Positions 30,215-37,735 of a stretch of DNA of 37,735 nucleotides are shown here, piece after piece (position 1 is the stretch's first letter; every line of letters begins with the position of its first letter). The notes beneath the pieces were generated by a model that saw nothing but the letters and a program-made list of their open reading frames with translations, ran no database searches and had not been told where the DNA came from. The position numbers were made by a program, and so were the translations under genes. This stretch comes from Candidatus Hebobacteria bacterium (GTDB lineage: Bacteria; Armatimonadota; Hebobacteria; Hebobacterales; Hebobacteraceae), in the NCBI GenBank assembly GCA_029821885.1, contig JALGXV010000004.1, positions 1 to 37,735 on the forward strand, read 5' to 3'.

Positions 30215-31087
30215 CTACCCCTTGATTGCACCGAGCTGGACGCCCCGCACGATGTGTCGCTGAGCGGCGACGAAGAGGATGATCAGCGGGACGATGTTCA
30301 TCACGCTGGCTGCCATGATGAGATTGGTCTGCCGCCCGTACACACTGTCGAAGTAGAGCATGCCGATCGGCAACGTCCGGAGGTGCTCGCTCTTGACAAG
30401 AATGAGGGGCCAGAAGAAGGAGCCGTAGTTACCGAGGAAAGTGAAGATGGCGAGGGTCACCAGTCCCGCGCGGCAGAGTGGCATGATGACGTCCCAGAAG
30501 ATCTGCCACGGCGTGGCTCCGTCGATCTCGGCCGCCTCGTCGAGGGAGGGAGGAATGGTCAGCATGAACTGCCGAAGCAGGAACGTGCCGAAGGCACCGA
30601 ACGCCGCCGGAACGACCAGGCCGACGTAGCTGTCCAACAGGTGCAACTTGACCATCACCGTGTAGTTGGGGATCATGACCACCACACCCGGTATCATCAG
30701 CGTCGCCAGGTACAGCCTGAAGACGATATCGCGGCCCCGCCATCGGAGCCTCGCGAAGGCGTAGGCGGCCATGGCACTGGTCAGGCACTGGAGGAACGTG
30801 ACCCATGCGGCCACGAAGATGCTGTTGAAGTAGTAGCGGGCGAAGGGAACCTGTTCGAAGACCCTGAGGTAGTTGTCGAAGCGCCACACGGAGGGGAACG
30901 GGTTGAACTGCTCGACCTCCTGCAGGGGCTTGAAGCTCGCCAGCACCATCCACGAGAACGGCACCAGCATCGTCGCCGCCATGATTGTCAACGCGATGTG
31001 ACTCGCCGTGAACCGACCGCGCCGATACCACCAGGACGAGGGGCCAGCTTGCGGCTTCCGCTCCGCGACCTTCCCGATCGCGCTCAC
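30215..31087 (-). CDS. Carbohydrate ABC transporter permease (MalG-like)
   Basis: A 290-aa inner-membrane protein from GTG 31087, with six predicted helices (IALTIMAATMLVPFSWMVLASF first). The EAA loop that docks the ATPase is EAAEIDGATPWQIFWDVIMPLCRAG. ATLMIPGVVVMIPNYTVMVKL and the closing VQLGAIKG are typical of MalG/UgpE-type permeases. It is 34 nt downstream of its MalF-like partner. No ATP-binding subunit is encoded here; MalG-type systems often share one (MsmX-like) encoded elsewhere. Confidence 0.95.
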   Translation of the reverse strand: MSAIGKVAERKPQAGPSSWWYRRGRFTASHIALTIMAATMLVPFSWMVLASFKPLQEVEQFNPFPSVWRFDNYLRVFEQVPFARYYFNSIFVAAWVTFLQCLTSAMAAYAFARLRWRGRDIVFRLYLATLMIPGVVVMIPNYTVMVKLHLLDSYVGLVVPAAFGAFGTFLLRQFMLTIPPSLDEAAEIDGATPWQIFWDVIMPLCRAGLVTLAIFTFLGNYGSFFWPLILVKSEHLRTLPIGMLYFDSVYGRQTNLIMAASVMNIVPLIILFVAAQRHIVRGVQLGAIKG

Positions 31088-31121
31088 CGGCTCAGTTCCC
31101 TGCTGCCCGCACGCTGGCTCA

Positions 31122-32108
31122 TCAGTAGTTGAGCTCCTTGCTGCCGAGGCGCCAGTTGACCATCGTGATCACGAAGATGGCCGTGAACAGCAGCCACGAG
31201 ATGGCCGCCGCGTACCCGACCATGAGCTCCTCGAACGCCTTCGTGTAGATGTAGTAGGCGACGGTCGTGGTCGTGCCGGCCGGTCCTCCCTGTGTCATGA
31301 CCCGCGCCTGCTCGAAGCCGCCCTGCAGGCCGCCGATGAAGCTCATGACGACGATGAAGAACGTCGTCGGGGCAAGCTGCGGCCAGGTGACGTTGCGGAA
31401 CACCGCCCATTTGCCCGCGCCGTCCAACTGCGCCGCCTCCGTGAGCTCGGGCGGGATGTTGCTCAGCCCGGCAAGATAGAGCAGCATGTTGTTGCCGCCG
31501 ATGGCGATCCAGATGCCCATGATGATGAGCGCGTCGCGGGCGCCCATCCCCCACTGGGCGGCCGAGGATCGCACCTCTTCCGCCTCCAGCCCAACCAGGT
31601 TCTTGGTCGAGAGCAGCCAGGTGGGAGCGCTCACGCCGGCCCCGCCCAGGGCGCGGACGACTTCGTTGACGCGGAAAGTGTCGATGCACCAGTTGATCGC
31701 CGCGTTGAGAGCGCCGAACTCGGGGTTGTAGAGCGCCTTCCACAGCAGCATGAGCGCCACGCCGCTCGTGAAAGTGGGCAGGTAGAAGAGGGTGCGGTAG
31801 ACCACGATGCCGCGAAGCCGTTGGCTCAAGAGAATGGCGAGGAACAGCGAGCCGGCTATCGCGACCGGCATCCCGAGCATCAGATACACGGTATTCATCG
31901 AGTACAGCCAGAAGTCCTTATCGACGAACAGTTCGAGGAAGTTGCCCAGCGCGATCCAGCGGAAGGGGATGGTCCGGTGCAGGTGCCAGTTCGATATGGA
32001 GATGGCCAGCGAGAACAAGACTGGACCCGCGGTGAAGACGCCGAAGCCGACGAAGTTCGGCAGCAGGAAGCCCAGCGCGGCCCGGAACTCGTGCCTGCGG
32101 GCCTTCAC
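31122..32108 (-). CDS. Carbohydrate ABC transporter permease (MalF-like)
   Basis: A 328-aa inner-membrane protein. GTG 32108 overlaps the stop of the binding-protein gene (GTGA), with AAGGAG upstream; I rejected the 79-residue longer frame. Features are the first helix ALGFLLPNFVGFGVFTAGPVLFSL, the middle YRTLFYLPTFTSGVALMLLWKALYNP, and the EAA loop EAAQLDGAGKWAVFRNVTWPQLAP. A roughly 45-residue segment (ALNAAINWC...EEVRSSAAQWG) between the YNPEFG turn and the helix before the EAA loop is longer than usual. It probably forms an extra periplasmic loop. Confidence 0.95.
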   Translation of the reverse strand: MKARRHEFRAALGFLLPNFVGFGVFTAGPVLFSLAISISNWHLHRTIPFRWIALGNFLELFVDKDFWLYSMNTVYLMLGMPVAIAGSLFLAILLSQRLRGIVVYRTLFYLPTFTSGVALMLLWKALYNPEFGALNAAINWCIDTFRVNEVVRALGGAGVSAPTWLLSTKNLVGLEAEEVRSSAAQWGMGARDALIIMGIWIAIGGNNMLLYLAGLSNIPPELTEAAQLDGAGKWAVFRNVTWPQLAPTTFFIVVMSFIGGLQGGFEQARVMTQGGPAGTTTTVAYYIYTKAFEELMVGYAAAISWLLFTAIFVITMVNWRLGSKELNY

Positions 32109-33460
32109 TCCGGCCGCTCCTTCCCCGTCAGCCGGTAGTACTTGATCCGCAGCGACGGGTCCCTCTCCAGCGTCTTGGCCATCTCCTTGTGGATTTCCCG
32201 GGCGGCATCGCGGAGCGCGTCGGCGGCCGACTTCTGGTCGTTCTTCACCAGGTCCAACTGCTTCGTCAGGATGCGATTCGCCGCCTGGCCATTGACGAAG
32301 GGACTCCAGACGTCCGCCTCGCCGTACCGGATGACATCGCGCCACACCTCGTTGTAGTCTTCCTCCGGGTGCTCAGGATTCTGTAGGAACTCGGGCGTGT
32401 AGTTGTAGCGCATCACTGCAGCGACGGCGTCGGCCTGACGGTTGATGAGGTCGTTGTAGTCTTTTCCAGCTTCATACACGAGGAAGTCGAGCGCCTGCTC
32501 GCGTCTGGGGCTGTACCGGTTCACCACAGTCGCGCGGCCATAGGCGCGGTAGGCGGTGTCGCTCATGCGCGGAATCTCGACGACGCCCAGATTCAGCCCC
32601 TCGTAGTCGCGCAGGGTGCACAGCCACCAGCGGCCGCCCAAGGCCATGGCGCCCTTACCCGCCCCGAAGTAGGTGATCGTCCCCGAGCCCCATCCGCCCG
32701 CCGTGGCCATAGTGGCCTCGTCCACGGGAGTCGGCATCACATGGTGGACGTACATCAGGTCGTGCATGAACTGGATGGCCTCGATGGCCTCGGGGCTGTC
32801 CACGGCGGACCGGGTGCCATTCTCGGCGTAGAGCTGTCCGCCAAACAGCATGATGAACTGCGGCCACTGCCACCAGTCGCAGAGGAACCCGAACTGCTTG
32901 ATTCGTCCCCTCTCATCCCTGAGGGTCAGCCGCTGGGCGACCTCTATGAACTCTTCCCAGGTCCAGGGCCCCTCCGGATACGGCTCACCCGCGGCGTCGA
33001 AGAGATCCTTGTTGACCCATATCGCGTCCACGGCGACATTCGCGGGGAAGCCGTACACCCGCCCCTCCCGAATGCCTGTCGGCAGGATCGCCGGCCACAC
33101 GTCCTTCTCCATGTCGATCGCGCGCTTGGCCAGCTCTTCCGTGACGTCCCAGGCCACGCCGGACCTCACAAAGGCGTCCAGTTCCGATGGGCTGTAGGCG
33201 TCGAAGAGATCGGGGCCCACGCCGGCCAGGCACTGGAGCATCACCTTCTCCATCCCGGCCTGGTTGGCCCTCGGGTCCAGACGGAGGTCGTAGTTCGGGT
33301 GAAGGTCGTTGAAGAGGGAGATCTGCTCGCGGCGGGCGGGGTTGTCGTCGCTGACCCAAACGAGGGGTATCTTGCCCTCAGGGGGGGCTGGCTGAATCTG
33401 CCAGGCCACGACCGACAGCAGCACCAGAACACAGAACGTGATTAGGAAGAACGCCTTCAT
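32105..33460 (-). CDS. Sugar ABC transporter substrate-binding protein
   Basis: A 451-aa protein. ATG 33460 follows CAGGTCGG; a 23-residue longer frame is rejected. The N-terminal hydrophobic segment (FFLITFCVLVLLSVVAW) has no lipobox Cys after it, so the protein is either cleaved by signal peptidase I or anchored by this helix. Family 1 binding-protein features follow: IPLVWVSDDNPARREQISLFNDLHP, ANQAGMEKVMLQCLAGVGPDLFDAYSPSELDAFVRSG, WTWEEFIEVAQRLT and GKGAMALGGRWWLCTLRDYE. Several Trp residues could form a sugar-stacking site. It heads the transporter operon. Confidence 0.92.
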   Translation of the reverse strand: MKAFFLITFCVLVLLSVVAWQIQPAPPEGKIPLVWVSDDNPARREQISLFNDLHPNYDLRLDPRANQAGMEKVMLQCLAGVGPDLFDAYSPSELDAFVRSGVAWDVTEELAKRAIDMEKDVWPAILPTGIREGRVYGFPANVAVDAIWVNKDLFDAAGEPYPEGPWTWEEFIEVAQRLTLRDERGRIKQFGFLCDWWQWPQFIMLFGGQLYAENGTRSAVDSPEAIEAIQFMHDLMYVHHVMPTPVDEATMATAGGWGSGTITYFGAGKGAMALGGRWWLCTLRDYEGLNLGVVEIPRMSDTAYRAYGRATVVNRYSPRREQALDFLVYEAGKDYNDLINRQADAVAAVMRYNYTPEFLQNPEHPEEDYNEVWRDVIRYGEADVWSPFVNGQAANRILTKQLDLVKNDQKSAADALRDAAREIHKEMAKTLERDPSLRIKYYRLTGKERPE

Positions 33461-33599
33461 GGGCCGACCTGCGGGCAACCTACATGCTGCAGCGCATCCG
33501 AGGCGACGATCTCTCCATTCCTGCCACAAGCACGCCTTGTGTGTTCGGCTCGAGTCGGGCTGACCCTTCTGGTGGCGCCGATCATGGGCTCCACACCCT

Positions 33600-34352
33600 T
33601 CAGCACAGCAGTTGGTCGCTGACCACAGTCGGACACCAGAACTTCTCTATGTAGCTCACTACCAGTCGTGTGCCCTCGTCGTGGCTGACGTAAGGCGGGC
33701 GCGCGGGGTTGTACATCGCGTCCGTCAGATCCCTCACAAGTACAATGTCCACGCCCCAGTTCACCATTTGCTTGATGCCGAAGCTCCGGTTCAACACGCA
33801 CATGTTCGTGTGCACGCCCATGATGAGAGTCTGCTCGATCCCCTCGCGGCGAAGGAAGCTGTAGACTTCCAGACCGTCGTCCGAGACTCCGTCGAGGTCA
33901 TCATCGATCGCCAGCGCAGGATGCTGACGAGTCCACACCGTACTCCACGACGTCTCCCCGGTGTCTGAGCCTTCGTCGGAATCGTCGATTGGCAAGGGCG
34001 GATCGGGGCGATCGGCCGAGGCGGGAGGATCGATGCGGGCGACTGTCTGCATGCGCTGCCGCGCCGGGGTCCCGGCATAGAAGTCCATGGTCTCCGAGGG
34101 GGCATGGATGATGTGGGCGCCCCTCTCCCGCGCAGCCGCAAGCACCTCGTTCATCTTCGGGACCATCTCATCCACGCGCTCCGCGGCGCCTCTGCACCAG
34201 TGCGCATCCCACACGTCGCACACGATGACGGCCGTTCGCACCGCCGGCACGACTCGCTCCCGTTCCACAACCTGCCACCAGCTTCTCCCCCTGCTGTCCC
34301 GTGCGAGGTCCTGACTCCGCAGCAGGAGCTGGAACATTGCCTGCGAGCTCAT
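33600..34352 (-). CDS. Isochorismatase-like cysteine hydrolase
   Basis: A 250-aa protein whose ATG 34352 is 1 nt after the preceding TGA, so it is coupled. Core strands and likely catalytic residues are visible: AVIVCDVWDAHWC (Asp46 at the usual nucleophile-activating position) and GVHTNMCVLNRSFG (Cys185, nucleophile). HIIHAPSETMDFYAG between them also fits the fold. A long acidic insertion (DDSDEGSDTGETSW, DDDLDGVSDDG) is unusual for isochorismatase or nicotinamidase. The family hydrolyses amides or vinyl ethers; the substrate is unknown. Confidence 0.85.
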   Translation of the reverse strand: MSSQAMFQLLLRSQDLARDSRGRSWWQVVERERVVPAVRTAVIVCDVWDAHWCRGAAERVDEMVPKMNEVLAAARERGAHIIHAPSETMDFYAGTPARQRMQTVARIDPPASADRPDPPLPIDDSDEGSDTGETSWSTVWTRQHPALAIDDDLDGVSDDGLEVYSFLRREGIEQTLIMGVHTNMCVLNRSFGIKQMVNWGVDIVLVRDLTDAMYNPARPPYVSHDEGTRLVVSYIEKFWCPTVVSDQLLC

Positions 34353-34353
34353 C

Positions 34354-35352
34354 TCACGTGCTTTCCAGCAGCGCACACGCCAGGATCTTCTGCGCCACCG
34401 CCATCGTCTTCACGGCATCCCCGAAGTGTGAACTCGGCTGCCCTCCTCCCTGCTTCACGCACTCGATGAACTCGCGGTTCTTCGCCTGGAAGCCAGCGTG
34501 CACGAAGAACTCGTCACTGCCCGCGACCTCGCGGGAGTCATACTCAACTCCCTTCGTGTCGCCGTCGGCATACAGGCGCCCCTTGCCCTCGTGTTCGGCC
34601 TCAGCGCAGATGCCCGGGGAGTGCATCTCCACCCGGAAGGTTCGGCGGCCGCTGGCCCACGTCGTCATGAGCACGCCGGTCGAGCCGCTGTCGAACCGAA
34701 GCACGGCCGCGACGTGATTGACGTCAGGCACGCCGACGCTGTTCGTCGCGCTCTGGATCTCAACGACATCGCCGCCGCACATCCAGCGGAGCGTGTCCAC
34801 GGCATGGATGCCGTCATCGGTGAGGCGGTCCCTCGCTTCGAGGTAAGGCCGGATCTCGCACTTGTAGAACGAGCAGACCGCGTGGAAGATCGGCCCGCGC
34901 TCCCGGCACTTGTCCCTGAGCAACACGAGCATCGGGCTCTTCCTGCGCTGGAATCCAACCTGCGTGATGCACTGCTTCTTCTCCGAGAGTTCCGCCAGGC
35001 GGCGCGCCTGGTGCATCGTGATCCCCATCGGCTTCTCGATGAACAGGTTGAGCCCCTGACTCAGGCACCAGATCCATACGTCGTACATGAGGTGCGGCTG
35101 CCCAATGGCGTAGACCGCGTCCGGCGCGACCTCCTCAATCATCTTCCGGCAGTCGGTGTATCGCTTCTCCACGCCATATCGGTCGGCCGTCGCGTCGAGC
35201 CTTCCCTTGTCGAGATCACAGATGGCGGCGATCTCGACGTCCTCGAAGGATGCGAGCGATGGGTAATGCACCTGATTCGCCATCTCCCCGGCGCCGATCA
35301 TCGCCACCCGCACCGGGCGGGCCCGCTCCGAACTCTCCGACGTCGCCCCCAT
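34354..35352 (-). CDS. Gfo/Idh/MocA family oxidoreductase
   Basis: A 332-aa NAD(P)-dependent dehydrogenase. ATG 35352 follows GGAGG; the 51-residue longer frame is rejected. The Rossmann loop is VAMIGAGEMANQVHYPSL (16-33). The catalytic strand motif is FIEKPMGITM, then VGFQRRKSPMLVLL. The His/Asp helix is RLTDDGIHAVDTLRWMCGGDV. It is distinct from the other family member in the window. It is coupled to an isochorismatase-like hydrolase, suggesting a short catabolic pathway for a modified sugar or amide. Confidence 0.92.
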   Translation of the reverse strand: MGATSESSERARPVRVAMIGAGEMANQVHYPSLASFEDVEIAAICDLDKGRLDATADRYGVEKRYTDCRKMIEEVAPDAVYAIGQPHLMYDVWIWCLSQGLNLFIEKPMGITMHQARRLAELSEKKQCITQVGFQRRKSPMLVLLRDKCRERGPIFHAVCSFYKCEIRPYLEARDRLTDDGIHAVDTLRWMCGGDVVEIQSATNSVGVPDVNHVAAVLRFDSGSTGVLMTTWASGRRTFRVEMHSPGICAEAEHEGKGRLYADGDTKGVEYDSREVAGSDEFFVHAGFQAKNREFIECVKQGGGQPSSHFGDAVKTMAVAQKILACALLEST

Positions 35353-35417
35353 CTCCCACCTCCTCCCTGTCACCGCGGCGAATCGCCAGGCGCTTCGCCC
35401 CGCGCAAATGACGAGGC

Positions 35418-35436
35418 GGGAGGCGGATAACCTCCC
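35418..35436 (-). terminator. Possible weak terminator after phoU
   Basis: GGGAGG and CCTCCC form a 6-bp stem with a 7-nt loop, 35 nt past the phoU stop. The minus-strand tail is not clearly U-rich, so this is tentative. Confidence 0.25.
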
Positions 35437-35470
35437 TCCTTCATACAAGGCCTCAGCGAACGCTCCGCGC

Positions 35471-36196
35471 TCATTCCTGGGCCGGCCCTGAGTCCCCCTC
35501 CGCACCCGCGCGCGGCGGAGGCTCAGCCAGGTGGCTCGGCGCCAGCACCTCCAGCCGGCCGGTCTCCATGTAGGCCACCCGCTCCGCGATATTCACCACG
35601 TGGTCGGCCACCCGCTCCAGGTATCGGGCGACGAGCAGCAGCGAGACCGCCTGCTGGACGATTTCCGGTCGCTCAATCATCACCTGTGCGAGCTGGCCGC
35701 GGAGCTTGTGCCACAGCCCGTCTACCTCGTCATCCTTCTCGATCACCTGCCGCACGAGTTCCAGGTCCCGGGCCACCAGCGCCTCGAGGGCCTGTCGCAG
35801 CATCCCGCGCACGATCTCCACCATGCGGGGGATGTCCTCCAGCGGCTTGTAGTACTCGGTCTCCGCGAGGTCGATTGCGGCTCTGGCGATATCCACCGAG
35901 TAGTCGCCGACACGCTCGACGTCGGCGATCACCTTCATGACCGTCCCGATGGTGCGCAGGTCCCGAGACATGGGCTGCTGGAGCGCGAGCAGGCGCATGC
36001 ATTCCTGCTCAATCTGCAGGTCCATCTGGTCGGCGGTATCGTCGGCCGCGATGGTCTCGCGGGCCAGGTTCACGTCATGCTGGCAGAGCGCGCGGCCGGC
36101 CATCTCGAGCATGCTCTCGACGAAGGTCCCCATCTCGAGCAGGTGCCGCTCCAACTGCTCCAGCTGCTCCTCAAATGCCTGGCGCGTGCGCCGCAT
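35471..36196 (-). CDS. phoU: Phosphate-system regulatory protein PhoU
   Basis: A 241-aa all-helical protein made of two PhoU repeats. Each carries the family's E/DxxxD-type metal-binding segments: VIADVERVGDYSVDIARAA in the first, ARYLERVADHVVNIAERVAYMETG in the second. The C-terminal 20 residues (EPPPRAGAEGDSGPAQE) are an acidic tail beyond the fold. PhoU links Pst transport to PhoR signalling and limits phosphate uptake. It is 11 nt downstream of pstB. ATG 36196 is the only good start. Confidence 0.96.
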   Translation of the reverse strand: MRRTRQAFEEQLEQLERHLLEMGTFVESMLEMAGRALCQHDVNLARETIAADDTADQMDLQIEQECMRLLALQQPMSRDLRTIGTVMKVIADVERVGDYSVDIARAAIDLAETEYYKPLEDIPRMVEIVRGMLRQALEALVARDLELVRQVIEKDDEVDGLWHKLRGQLAQVMIERPEIVQQAVSLLLVARYLERVADHVVNIAERVAYMETGRLEVLAPSHLAEPPPRAGAEGDSGPAQE

Positions 36197-36207
36197 GCGG
36201 CATCTCC

Positions 36208-37002
36208 CTATCCGAACCGACCTCGCACGTAATCGTCAGTGCGCTGGTCCTTTGGATTCTCGAATATCTGCACGGTGTCCTCATACTCTATCAGGTCCCC
36301 GAGGAGGAAGAAACCCGTGTATTGCGATACCCGCGAGGCTTGATACATGTTGTGGGTGACTATTACTATGGTGTAGTTCTCCATCAGCTCGATCATGAGC
36401 TCTTCGATCTTGAAGGTGGCGGTGGGATCGAGCGCGCTGCAGGGCTCATCCATCAGCAATACCTCAGGCTCCACCGCGAGCACACGTGCGATGGACAGCC
36501 GCTGCTGCTGCCCGCCGGAGAGATCGAGTGCGGACTTCCGCAGTGTATCCTTCACCTCATCCCAGAGGGCCGCTCCCCTCAGACTCTTCTCCACCACCTC
36601 GTCGAGCCCGGAGCGCTCCGGGATGCCGTGCAGCCGCGGCCCGTAGGCCACGTTGTCGTAGATCGACATCGGGAACGGGTTCGGGGTCTGGAACACCATG
36701 CCGACACGTTTCCTCAACGCCGCCACGTCGGTCGTGCGGTCGTACACGTTCGCGCCGTCGATGAGCACCTCGCCCGTGATCCGGGCGCTCTGGATCAGGT
36801 CGTTCATACGGTTGAAACAGCGCAGGAAGGAGGACTTGCCGCACCCGGAGGGCCCGATCAGAGCGGTAATGCGCCGCGCGGGGATGTGCACGCTGATGTT
36901 CTTGAGAGCGTGAAAGCTGTCGTAGTACAAGCTGAGATCGTGCGTCTCTAGCTTGATCTCGCCCTCGGGCTTCTTGATTGCGAGATTGGCGTCGCTCGAC
37001 AA
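36208..37002 (-). CDS. pstB: Phosphate ABC transporter ATP-binding protein
   Basis: A 264-aa protein from TTG 37002 (AGGTGG upstream), 4 nt after pstA. Walker A is [13 protein letters not shown], the PstB-specific FNRMNDLI follows, the Q-loop is [21 protein letters not shown], the signature is [13 protein letters not shown], Walker B is [13 protein letters not shown], and the switch His is in IVIVTHNM. It powers high-affinity phosphate uptake at the inner membrane. Confidence 0.98.
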   Translation of the reverse strand: MSSDANLAIKKPEGEIKLETHDLSLYYDSFHALKNISVHIPARRITALIGPSGCGKSSFLRCFNRMNDLIQSARITGEVLIDGANVYDRTTDVAALRKRVGMVFQTPNPFPMSIYDNVAYGPRLHGIPERSGLDEVVEKSLRGAALWDEVKDTLRKSALDLSGGQQQRLSIARVLAVEPEVLLMDEPCSALDPTATFKIEELMIELMENYTIVIVTHNMYQASRVSQYTGFFLLGDLIEYEDTVQIFENPKDQRTDDYVRGRFG

Positions 37003-37006
37003 CGTG

Positions 37007-37735
37007 TCACCACCTGCGGGCGCGCCGCAGTCTGGCGCGGAAGACTGCGGCGACCAGATTCATCGCCAGGACGAGGCCGACGAGGACGGCCGCGGTTGCC
37101 CACTTCTCGGCTTCCTCGACGTGCGGGAATTCGGTGGCATCGACGAAGAGCTTGTAGGTGAGAGCCACGAACGGATCGTTGAGAGAGCGTGGGAAGGGAT
37201 GGGTGAGGCCGTAGAAGGCGCCGGTGAAAAGGATGGGCGCGGTCTCCCCGGCCGCTCGTCCTACAGACAGAATCAGTCCCGTGATGATCCCCGGCAGCGC
37301 GTTCGGCAGCACCACCTTCCTGACTGTCTGCCAGCGGGTTGCGCCGAGGGCAAACGATGCCTCACGGAGGCGGCGCGGCACCTGGCGCAAGGCCTCCTCT
37401 GAGGCCGTGATGACGAGAGGCAGCACCAGCAGTGCCATCGTGCAGGCCGCGGCCAGCAGGCAGCGGCCGAGTTGGAGAAGGGTGACGAAGAGCGCCAGAC
37501 CGAAGAGGCCGTACACGACAGAAGGGACACCGGCCAGGTTCACGATCGCGAGGCGGATCAGGCGCACCAGCGTGCCGGCCCGGGCGTACTCGCTGAGGTA
37601 GACCGCGGCCGCAATGCCGACCGGCGCGGATATCAGTGCCGTGAGGGCCACCAGGGCTGCGGTCCCGGCGATCGCGGGGAGCAGTCCCTCCTCCACCGAT
37701 GAGATCAGCTCCCAGCTCAGCCCCTTTCCGCCCTT
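37007..37735 (-). CDS. pstA: Phosphate ABC transporter permease PstA (partial, 5' end outside window)
   Basis: The frame is open from 37735 through the stop at 37007-37009, giving 242 residues. A GTG at 37696 is probably internal, since upstream codons continue with family-like sequence ([10 protein letters not shown]). PstA motifs include [52 protein letters not shown], and the EAA loop [29 protein letters not shown], followed by [14 protein letters not shown]. With pstB and phoU it forms a pst operon; pstC and pstS presumably lie to the right. Confidence 0.96.
   Translation of the reverse strand, partial: KGGKGLSWELISSVEEGLLPAIAGTAALVALTALISAPVGIAAAVYLSEYARAGTLVRLIRLAIVNLAGVPSVVYGLFGLALFVTLLQLGRCLLAAACTMALLVLPLVITASEEALRQVPRRLREASFALGATRWQTVRKVVLPNALPGIITGLILSVGRAAGETAPILFTGAFYGLTHPFPRSLNDPFVALTYKLFVDATEFPHVEEAEKWATAAVLVGLVLAMNLVAAVFRARLRRARRW

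Noticed and set aside
29078-31132. 684-codon plus-strand ORF
   Set aside because: Antisense to rplT, rpmI, infC and the MalG-like gene, all of which are unmistakable.
1-37735. CRISPR arrays, tRNAs, rRNAs, transposases, phage or plasmid functions
   Set aside because: I read the intergenic regions on both strands and saw no regular repeat-spacer pattern, cloverleaf, terminal inverted repeats of an IS, or integrase/transposase motif. A tRNAscan or Rfam search could still find divergent RNAs.

Overview
The window is GC-rich, densely coded bacterial DNA with frequent GTG and TTG starts, strong Shine-Dalgarno (SD) sequences and short intergenic gaps. It carries core loci (infC-rpmI-rplT, pstA-pstB-phoU) beside a large accessory complement. 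An SLH-domain porin (18927-20312), a SurA-like chaperone and a DUF2490-like barrel point to a diderm cell. The SLH-porin design is typical of diderm Terrabacteria (Negativicutes, Deinococcus-Thermus, Cyanobacteria, Armatimonadota). Together with DUF3866, many Gfo/Idh/MocA and xylose-isomerase-like genes and a MalFG-type transporter lacking a local ATPase, I lean towards Armatimonadota or a relative. That placement is inference, not proof.

Layout. 1-1169 (minus): the 5' part of a polytopic membrane protein running off the left edge, a small SD-led peptide ORF, and a conserved hypothetical with a near-consensus promoter and structured leader. 1433-2260: aldo/keto-reductase-like barrel. 2257-7042: a promoter, a near-leaderless leader peptide and an intrinsic terminator with a competing antiterminator pairing, followed by a GNAT-methyltransferase fusion and four more SAM methyltransferases, the last three translationally coupled. 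This is the most unusual locus here and is consistent with ribosome-stalling attenuation. 7270-8433: MscS channel. 8590-11390: octopine-dehydrogenase-family protein and a large B12-binding-domain protein, 5 nt apart. 11422-15683 (minus): ClC protein with CBS and TrkA-C domains but His in the gating-Glu position, an amidohydrolase, and an MFS exporter with no ordinary start codon.

15798-20312 (minus): SLH porin, MoeB/ThiF-like E1 enzyme, thioredoxin-fold-like lipoprotein, ModA-like binding lipoprotein and DUF2490-like barrel. The middle genes form a compact, partly overlapping set suggesting molybdenum/sulfur-carrier chemistry. 20509-23796 (minus): SurA-like PPIase, Gfo/Idh/MocA oxidoreductase, sugar isomerase. 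23872-26496 (minus): sugar isomerase, DUF3866 and Nudix hydrolase with overlapping ends. 26787-27491: secreted barrel-like protein with a textbook promoter and terminator. 27598-28715: half-size TauE/SafE permease, a palindromic intergenic element and a two-helix membrane protein.

28805-30013 (minus): infC-rpmI-rplT, with an AUC start on infC and an 86-nt infC/rpmI overlap. 30215-33460 (minus): sugar ABC binding protein and two permeases. 33600-35352 (minus): Gfo/Idh/MocA oxidoreductase coupled to an isochorismatase-like hydrolase. 35471-37735 (minus): phoU, pstB and pstA, the last cut by the window end.

Several promoters read directly from the sequence share one architecture: TTGACA (or a close variant), 17-18 nt spacing and a TAtAxT -10, often with an upstream TG. 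No rRNA, tRNA, CRISPR array, transposase or phage gene was seen.
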